A stretch of DNA of 11,941 nt from NCBI GenBank assembly GCA_005793645.1, contig SXRG01000022.1, positions 1-11,941 of the forward strand, given 5' to 3'. This DNA is from Burkholderiales bacterium (GTDB lineage Bacteria; Pseudomonadota; Gammaproteobacteria; Burkholderiales; Thiobacillaceae). A program made the position numbers and the translations under genes. Each line of letters begins with the position of its first letter. The stretch's first letter is position 1. A model generated the notes under the pieces. That model worked only from the letters and a program-made list of their open reading frames with translations. It did no database searches and was not told the origin of the DNA. This document shows, in pieces, positions 7,061 through 11,941 of this stretch.

Positions 7061-7127
7061 CATTCCTACATAGGCAGGAATCCAGTTCTTTGATTCTACT
7101 GGGCGCCCACCTTCGCGGGAGCGGAAA
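7061..7127. repeat. Degenerate dispersed inverted-repeat element
   Basis: The stretch resembles the common palindromic intergenic element of proteobacteria that reads roughly CATTCCYRC...GRAATCCAG in one arm and CTGG..CCCRCCTTCGCGGG in the other. Here ATTCCT (7062-7067) and AGGAAT (7076-7081) pair with an 8-base loop, followed by CCAG. Then CTGGGCGCCCACCTTCGCGGGAGCGG (7099 onward) is the decayed second arm. The arms no longer match well, so it appears to be an old copy. If the candidate rluD promoter is right, it lies in the rluD leader and could form RNA hairpins. No other copy is in this window, so its dispersed nature is from general knowledge. Confidence 0.45.
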
Positions 7128-7166
7128 AACAGGACTTTATAAAAGTATCCATAACGCATCGCTGTC

Positions 7167-7207
7167 ATTATGCCAAGCAGTAAGCAACGGGCATGGCATA
7201 ATTATGC
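7167..7207. promoter_or_regulatory. Divergent bamD/rluD promoter region with GCATAAT half-sites
   Basis: Two inverted copies of a nine-base sequence, ATTATGCCA (7167-7175) and TGGCATAAT (7194-7202), are 18 bases apart. Each reads outward as an extended -10 element, TGG-CATAAT: the left copy on the minus strand toward rluD and the right copy on the plus strand toward bamD. Start points would lie near 7160 and 7209, giving leaders of about 135 and 32 bases. No good -35 hexamer matches either, which extended -10 promoters can tolerate. A third half-site makes GCATAATTATGC (7196-7207) a perfect 12-bp palindrome. The paired motif may alternatively be an operator of a dimeric repressor. Confidence 0.4.
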
Positions 7208-7240
7208 AGTCTATCTTCTCGTTCTCTCGAAGACCGCGCC

Positions 7241-8041
7241 ATGAACCGAATTCTAGCCTCCCTTCTGATTGCCTCGGCGATTACCGTGACCCTTCCGGGT
7301 TGCAGCCTGTTGCCCGAGCAGATCGACGAAACCCGCAACTGGTCCGCACAAAAACTATTCAGCAAGGCCAAAGAGTCCGTGGCAGAAGGCAACTACGAAC
7401 AGGGCATCAATCTGTTCGAAAAACTGGAGGCCCGCTATCCCTATGGCGCACACGCCAGTCAGGCGCAACTTGAAGTCGCCTACGCCTATTACAAGGATAA
7501 CGAACCGGAGTCGGCAACCGTCGCGCTGGACCGCTTCCTGCAGCAACACCCCGCACATCCACATGTTGACTATGCCCTCTATCTAAAAGGCATGGTCAAC
7601 TTTATCGAAGACAACGGTCTGCTGGCCCGTCTCGGCAACCAGGATTTGAGCGAACGCGACCCACGCGCCGCACATGAATCCTTCATCGCTTTCAAGGTCC
7701 TGGTCGAACGATTCCCGGACAGCCGCTACAGTGAAGACGCTCGCGGCCGTATGCACTATCTGATAAATGCCCTCGGTGCCCACGAACTGCATGTGGCGCG
7801 TTACTACTTCAAGCGAGGTGCCTATGTCGCCGCCGCCAACCGGGCGAAATATGTCATCGAGCACTATCAAACTACGAAGGCCGCCGAAGAGGCCTTGGCC
7901 CTAATGGCGCAGAGTTATGACAACCTTGGGATGCCAGACCTGGCCAAGGACGCCCTGCGTGTGCTCAAGCAAAACCACCCACAAAGCCCCTGGCTCTCCG
8001 GCGGCCCCAAGCCGGACGCACCGTGGTGGAAGCTCTGGTAA
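7241..8041 (+). CDS. bamD: Outer membrane assembly lipoprotein BamD
   Basis: BamD is an essential lipoprotein of the BAM complex, which folds beta-barrel proteins into the outer membrane; it sits on the periplasmic face and contacts BamA. The 266-residue precursor has a lipoprotein signal (hydrophobic residues 4-18) ending in TLPGC, with C21 as the lipidated residue; proline at -2 is slightly unusual for a lipobox. The mature protein holds TPR-like repeats from about 35 to 240: KLFSKAKESVAEGNYEQGI, ARYPYGAHASQAQLEVAYAYY, DRFLQQHPAHPHVDYALYLKGM and VLVERFPDSRYSEDA are typical of BamD. The tail is tryptophan-rich (DAPWWKLW). The ATG at 7241 is the only start giving a signal peptide. The divergence from rluD is conserved across gammaproteobacteria. 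relA follows after 25 bases and is probably in the same transcript. Confidence 0.94.
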   Translation: MNRILASLLIASAITVTLPGCSLLPEQIDETRNWSAQKLFSKAKESVAEGNYEQGINLFEKLEARYPYGAHASQAQLEVAYAYYKDNEPESATVALDRFLQQHPAHPHVDYALYLKGMVNFIEDNGLLARLGNQDLSERDPRAAHESFIAFKVLVERFPDSRYSEDARGRMHYLINALGAHELHVARYYFKRGAYVAAANRAKYVIEHYQTTKAAEEALALMAQSYDNLGMPDLAKDALRVLKQNHPQSPWLSGGPKPDAPWWKLW

Positions 8042-8066
8042 TCGACCACCTTAGGATTACCGAGTC

Positions 8067-10217
8067 GTGCTGATTGACCCACCCCGTGATACTGCGGACT
8101 GGCTAAATCAGCTCGAATCACGCGCCAACTTTGGCGCGGACAAGGCTGCCATCGTGCGTCAGGTCTGGCAGACCCTTACCGAGGCTCTCACCGATCGTCT
8201 CACTCCCGATGGCACCCCGCTCCTTGCCCATGCCATGGGTGCCGCCCAATTGCTCGACCGCATGGGTTTTGACAGCGAAACACTGGCGGCCGCCCTCCTT
8301 TCTGCCCTGCCCGAAACCCAACTAGACCGGGATCGGCTAAATAAGCAATACGGCCCGCACATTGCCGCCCTGACCCTCGGTGCCGCCCGCCTCAACCGCA
8401 TGGACCATTTGCTAACCGAGGTCGAGGGCGGCCAGGAGGAACTGTTGCGGCATATGCTGCTAGCCATGTCGGATGACCTACGCGTTGTACTGATCAAGCT
8501 AGCCGAGCGCACCCAGACGCTGCGCGAACGGGCTCACGCCGATCCCGCCTTACGCCAACAAACCGCCCTGGAAGCCAGAAAACTCTATGCCCCGCTGGCC
8601 AACCGACTCGGCGTCTGGCAATTTAAATGGGAACTCGAAGACCTCGCCTGCCGCTACCTAGAGCCGGACACCTACAAGACCATCGCCCGTCATCTGGATG
8701 AAAAACGGGGCGACCGCGAACGCTCCATCGAGGCGATTAAGGTACACCTGCTGCAAGCCCTGCACGAGGCCAACCTCGCACACTGCGAGGTCGCCGGACG
8801 CCCCAAACACATCGCCAGTATCCTGGCCAAGATGCGCAAAAAAGGACTTGGCTTCAACGAACTTTACGATGTACGCGCAGTGCGCGTCCTGGTTGACGAC
8901 ATCAAGGACTGCTACCTCGTCCTTGGCATCGTGCATAGTCTCTGGCAACCTATCCCCGGCCAGTTCGACGACTACATTTCGCGCCCCAAGGGCAACGGAT
9001 ACCAGAGCCTGCACACTGCCGTCATCGGGCCTGAGGACAAGGCACTGGAGGTACAAATCCGCACCCACACCATGCACCACGAGTCCGAACTTGGCGTGGC
9101 CGCACACTGGCGTTACAAGGAAGGCGGTGGAAATAACCAGGCCCACCTGCAAGAGAAAATCGCCTGGGTACGCCAACTCCTCGCCTGGCGCCAAGAGATC
9201 GCCGACAGCGACGCGCTGGCGCATCATTTCCACCACGAACTGTTTCAGGACGAGGTCTTCGCCCTTACACCGCAAGGCCGCGTCATCGCCCTTGCCCATG
9301 GCGCCACACCCCTTGATTTTGCCTATGCCCTGCACACCGACCTGGGCCATCGCTGTCGTGGTGCCAAGCTGGATGGTGTACTGGTACCGCTCGACACCCC
9401 ACTCAAGACCGGCCAGCGGGTCGAAATCCTCACCACCAAGCAGGGCGCACCCAGCCGCGACTGGATAAACCCATCCTTGGGCTACCTGAAAACCAGCCGG
9501 GCGCGTAACAAAGTCCGGCAATGGTTCCGCCTGCAGGAAATGGATCGCAACATTGAGGAAGGCCGCGACATCCTCAACCGCGAATTACACCGCCTAAACC
9601 TGGAACAGGTCGGGCTCGACAAGGTCGCCGAGCAACTTAAATTCGAACACCTGAACGACCTCTACGCCGCCCTCGGACGCGGCGAACTGGGTGCCAAGCA
9701 ACTTGAACGCAGTCTCAGCCAGCACTTCATCCCACCCGCACCCAAGACCCTGCCCAGCGCCCGCAAGATCACCGGCGGCACTGGCGTCCTGATCGCCGGC
9801 GAAAGCGGTTTTCTGATGCAGTTGGCACGCTGCTGCCGCCCGGCACCGCCCGACCCTATCGTTGGCTATACCACACAAGGCCGTGGCGTCACCGTGCACC
9901 GTGCCAGTTGTGCCACCCTGCGCAACCTCCCGCCCGAACGCCAATCCAGACTGCTTGAGGCCACCTGGGCCGACGGAGGCAACGGCAGCTACCATATCAA
10001 CTGTGAACTCACCGTGCAGGCCGATCACGATCCACTGCGTGACTTGTCTGACTTGCTTTCACAAGAAAGGATTGGCGTCCTCAAGATGGAAAGCCTCCCA
10101 GCCAAAGATCTCACCCGTCTGCGCCTCACCATCCAGATTCAGAATCTTGACCAACTCGCGCGCTTCCTCACCCGCGCCGCCCACCTACCGGGTATTCTTG
10201 CCGCCCGCCGCACATAG
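8067..10217 (+). CDS. relA: GTP pyrophosphokinase RelA, (p)ppGpp synthetase
   Basis: RelA makes (p)ppGpp from ATP and GTP or GDP when uncharged tRNA stalls ribosomes. The 716 residues show the long RSH layout. The N-terminal HD region (about 50-180) is degenerate: where hydrolases have an HD pair followed by an ED motif, this protein reads HAMGAAQLL and LLSALPETQLD, so hydrolysis should be lost. The synthetase domain spans about 240-355 with GRPKHIASILAKM, LYDVRAVRVLV, FDDYISRPKGNGYQSLHT and ELGVAAHWRYKEG; FDDY is of the RelA acidic type, not the RFKD type of SpoT. A TGS domain (395-456), helical region, zinc-finger-like segment with C589/C590 and HRASC (611-615), and a terminal ACT domain (about 643-716) follow. 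The start is GTG at 8067, with AGGA ten bases upstream. Its TAG lies inside a large inverted repeat. It is downstream of bamD, an unusual neighbour compared with E. coli. Confidence 0.94.
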   Translation: MLIDPPRDTADWLNQLESRANFGADKAAIVRQVWQTLTEALTDRLTPDGTPLLAHAMGAAQLLDRMGFDSETLAAALLSALPETQLDRDRLNKQYGPHIAALTLGAARLNRMDHLLTEVEGGQEELLRHMLLAMSDDLRVVLIKLAERTQTLRERAHADPALRQQTALEARKLYAPLANRLGVWQFKWELEDLACRYLEPDTYKTIARHLDEKRGDRERSIEAIKVHLLQALHEANLAHCEVAGRPKHIASILAKMRKKGLGFNELYDVRAVRVLVDDIKDCYLVLGIVHSLWQPIPGQFDDYISRPKGNGYQSLHTAVIGPEDKALEVQIRTHTMHHESELGVAAHWRYKEGGGNNQAHLQEKIAWVRQLLAWRQEIADSDALAHHFHHELFQDEVFALTPQGRVIALAHGATPLDFAYALHTDLGHRCRGAKLDGVLVPLDTPLKTGQRVEILTTKQGAPSRDWINPSLGYLKTSRARNKVRQWFRLQEMDRNIEEGRDILNRELHRLNLEQVGLDKVAEQLKFEHLNDLYAALGRGELGAKQLERSLSQHFIPPAPKTLPSARKITGGTGVLIAGESGFLMQLARCCRPAPPDPIVGYTTQGRGVTVHRASCATLRNLPPERQSRLLEATWADGGNGSYHINCELTVQADHDPLRDLSDLLSQERIGVLKMESLPAKDLTRLRLTIQIQNLDQLARFLTRAAHLPGILAARRT

Positions 10218-10241
10218 GGTTTAAACCCTATGTGTGGCGGG
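10204..10241. terminator. 38-bp near-perfect inverted repeat between convergent relA and clpB, possible bidirectional terminator
   Basis: Arms of 19 bases (CCCGCCGCACATAGGGTTT and its mirror) meet at a central TTTAAA. The inner 24 bases (10211-10234) are a perfect palindrome; the only mismatch in the whole 38 is G10210 against T10235, which would be a G-U pair in RNA. The relA TAG stop (10215-10217) lies in the left arm, and the clpB stop is 29 bases to the right. Position between convergent genes suggests transcript termination or 3'-end protection in both directions. Neither side has a T-run, so a classical intrinsic terminator is not proven. Confidence 0.5.
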
Positions 10242-10269
10242 AGATCTGGCCGTTCGGTACCGATCAGTC

Positions 10270-11941
10270 CTACGCTCCTGTCGCCTTCACGAAACTGAAT
10301 ACACCCCCCGCTGCATCGACGCGAATCGTATCCTTGGTCGCAAAGTGGCCAGCGAGAATCTCGCGGGCCAGACGATTCTCGATTTCCTGCTGAATGGCGC
10401 GCTTGAGCGGCCGCGCACCATACACTGGATCAAAGCCTGCCTTAGCAATCTCGGTAAGCGCCGCTTCGCTGATTTCAAGCCTCATATCCATCTGCGCCAG
10501 GCGCTTCTCAAGGCCCTTGAGCTGGATACGGGCGATGCTGGCGATATTGGCCTCATCCAGACTGTGGAACACCACCACATCATCCAAGCGATTGATGAAT
10601 TCGGGCCGGAAGTAAGACTTGACCTCACCCAGAACCGCCAGCTTGATCACCTGATAATCGTCACCGCTCATCTGCTGAATCATCTGGCTACCAAGATTTG
10701 AGGTCATCACCACCACGGTATTCTTAAAATCCACGGTACGGCCCTGACCGTCGGTAAGTCGACCGTCGTCGAGTACCTGCAACAAGACATTGAACACATC
10801 CGGGTGCGCCTTCTCCACTTCGTCGAGCAGAATAACGCTATAAGGCTTGCGCCGCACTGCTTCGGTCAAATAGCCACCCTCCTCGTAACCGACATAGCCG
10901 GGCGGCGCGCCAATAAGACGCGCTACCGAATGCTTCTCCATGAATTCACTCATATCGATACGAATCAGATGTTCCTGAGACTCGAACAGGAACTCGGCGA
11001 GCGTCTTGCACAGCTCGGTCTTACCAACACCCGTGGGGCCGAGAAACAGAAAGGCTCCGTAGGGGCGATTAGGGTCAGAAAGGCCCGAACGCGAACGACG
11101 GATGGCATCAGCGACCACGCGAACGGACTCGTCCTGTCCGATCAGCCGTTCATGCATCTTCTCTTCCATGTGCAGGAGCTTGTCGCGCTCGCCTTGCAGC
11201 ATCTTCGATACCGGAATACCCGTCGCCCGACTAACCACCTCGGCGATCTCGTCCGCGCCAACCTCCTTGCGCAACAACTTGAAGCTGCGCTTGCCATCAC
11301 CGTCGCCCGCTGCCTCAGCCTGCTTTAACTGCACCTCCAGTTGCGGCAGTTTGCCATACTGAATCTCGGCCACGCGGTCGAGTTTCCCCTGCCGTTGCAG
11401 GTCGGCCATCTCACCCTTCAGCCGGTCGATCTCTTCCTTGATGTGGGCCGACCCCTGCACCGAAGCCTTCTCGGCCTTCCAAACCTCATCCAGATCGGCG
11501 TATTCCTTCTCCAGCTTGCGTATCTCATCCTCTAATAGCGCCATACGCTTCTTCGAGGCCTCGTCCTTGTCCTTCTTTACCGCCTCGCGCTCGATCTTAA
11601 GTTGGATAAGACGGCGATCAAGCTTGTCCATGACCTCGGGCTTGGAGTCGATCTCCATCTTTATGCGGGAGGCAGCCTCATCGATCAGGTCGATGGCCTT
11701 GTCCGGCAAAAATCGATCGGTGATGTAACGATGTGAAAGCTCCGCAGCCGCGACGATGGCTGGATCGGTGATCTCAACGCTGTGATGCAGCTCATACTTT
11801 TCCTGAAGGCCGCGCAGAATGGCGATAGTCGCCTCGACGGTCGGCTCGTCCACCAGAACCTTCTGAAAGCGGCGTTCCAGCGCGGCATCCTTCTCGATGT
11901 ATTTGCGGTGTTCATCCAGCGTGGTCGCGCCGATGCAGTGC
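10270..11941 (-). CDS. clpB: ATP-dependent disaggregase ClpB, C-terminal two thirds (runs off the right edge)
   Basis: ClpB is a cytoplasmic hexameric AAA+ machine that, with DnaK, pulls proteins out of aggregates after heat stress. About 556 C-terminal residues are present of a protein usually near 860 long; the reading frame stays open to the edge, starting with HCIGATTLDE of the first ATPase domain. The arginine finger region ALERRFQKVL lies at about 11884-11855. The coiled-coil middle domain, rich in E, K and L (about 11560-11260 with its flanks), separates ClpB from ClpA and ClpC. The second ATPase domain has Walker A GPTGVGKT (11040-11017), GAPPGYVGYEEGG, Walker B ILLDEVEKAH, MTSNLGSQ, FRPEFINRLDD and the C-terminal FDPVYGARPLKRAIQ. 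The stop is TAG at 10272-10270. It converges on relA; in E. coli clpB instead follows pgeF. Its promoter lies outside the window. Confidence 0.96.
   Translation of the reverse strand, partial: HCIGATTLDEHRKYIEKDAALERRFQKVLVDEPTVEATIAILRGLQEKYELHHSVEITDPAIVAAAELSHRYITDRFLPDKAIDLIDEAASRIKMEIDSKPEVMDKLDRRLIQLKIEREAVKKDKDEASKKRMALLEDEIRKLEKEYADLDEVWKAEKASVQGSAHIKEEIDRLKGEMADLQRQGKLDRVAEIQYGKLPQLEVQLKQAEAAGDGDGKRSFKLLRKEVGADEIAEVVSRATGIPVSKMLQGERDKLLHMEEKMHERLIGQDESVRVVADAIRRSRSGLSDPNRPYGAFLFLGPTGVGKTELCKTLAEFLFESQEHLIRIDMSEFMEKHSVARLIGAPPGYVGYEEGGYLTEAVRRKPYSVILLDEVEKAHPDVFNVLLQVLDDGRLTDGQGRTVDFKNTVVVMTSNLGSQMIQQMSGDDYQVIKLAVLGEVKSYFRPEFINRLDDVVVFHSLDEANIASIARIQLKGLEKRLAQMDMRLEISEAALTEIAKAGFDPVYGARPLKRAIQQEIENRLAREILAGHFATKDTIRVDAAGGVFSFVKATGA

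Noticed and set aside
8658..9521. Long open frame (287 codons) on the minus strand
   Set aside because: It lies wholly antisense to the relA synthetase and TGS domains, has no recognisable domain, and arises from codon bias of the GC-rich relA gene.
10234..10701. Plus-strand open frame after relA
   Set aside because: It is antisense to the C-terminal domain of clpB and resembles no protein family.

Overview
The window looks like a chromosomal segment of a GC-rich gammaproteobacterium. The divergent rluD/bamD pair, pgeF directly behind rluD, a relA-type (not Rel/SpoT bifunctional) alarmone synthetase, clpB and rimO are all typical of that class. Nothing indicates a plasmid, prophage or insertion sequence. 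The gene set, including a DUF2249/hemerythrin cassette, would suit an environmental respiratory or chemolithotrophic lineage, but that placement is inference.

Layout from left to right: (1) 1-684, minus: N-terminal half of rimO, cut by the window edge. (2) 685-849: divergent intergenic region with a perfect 7+7 bp dyad that overlaps an FNR/DNR-like site. (3) 850-2865, plus: a three-gene cassette of a DUF2249 protein, a hemerythrin-like diiron protein and a polytopic membrane protein with a motif repeated three times; this suggests nitric oxide or oxygen handling. (4) 2973-7024, minus: a tightly packed operon rluD - pgeF - amrB/amrA fusion - amrS. The junctions are a 4-bp overlap, a 1-bp gap and a 25-bp overlap. 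(5) 7025-7240: divergent promoter region with a cluster of GCATAAT half-sites and a degenerate dispersed repeat. (6) 7241-10217, plus: bamD then relA, 25 bp apart. (7) 10204-10241: a near-perfect 38-bp inverted repeat covering the relA stop codon. (8) 10270-11941, minus: C-terminal two thirds of clpB, cut by the right edge.

Most genes are housekeeping: tRNA-independent ribosome modification (RimO on S12, RluD on 23S rRNA), envelope assembly and quality control (BamD, PgeF), stringent response (RelA) and protein disaggregation (ClpB). Two parts are poorly understood. One is the AmmeMemoRadiSam module, a Memo-AMMECR1 fusion plus its radical SAM partner, inserted behind rluD-pgeF where Escherichia coli carries clpB. 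The other is the DUF2249-hemerythrin-membrane protein cassette with its own candidate regulatory site. There is no stretch over about 215 bases without a gene, and no RNA gene, CRISPR array or mobile element was seen.
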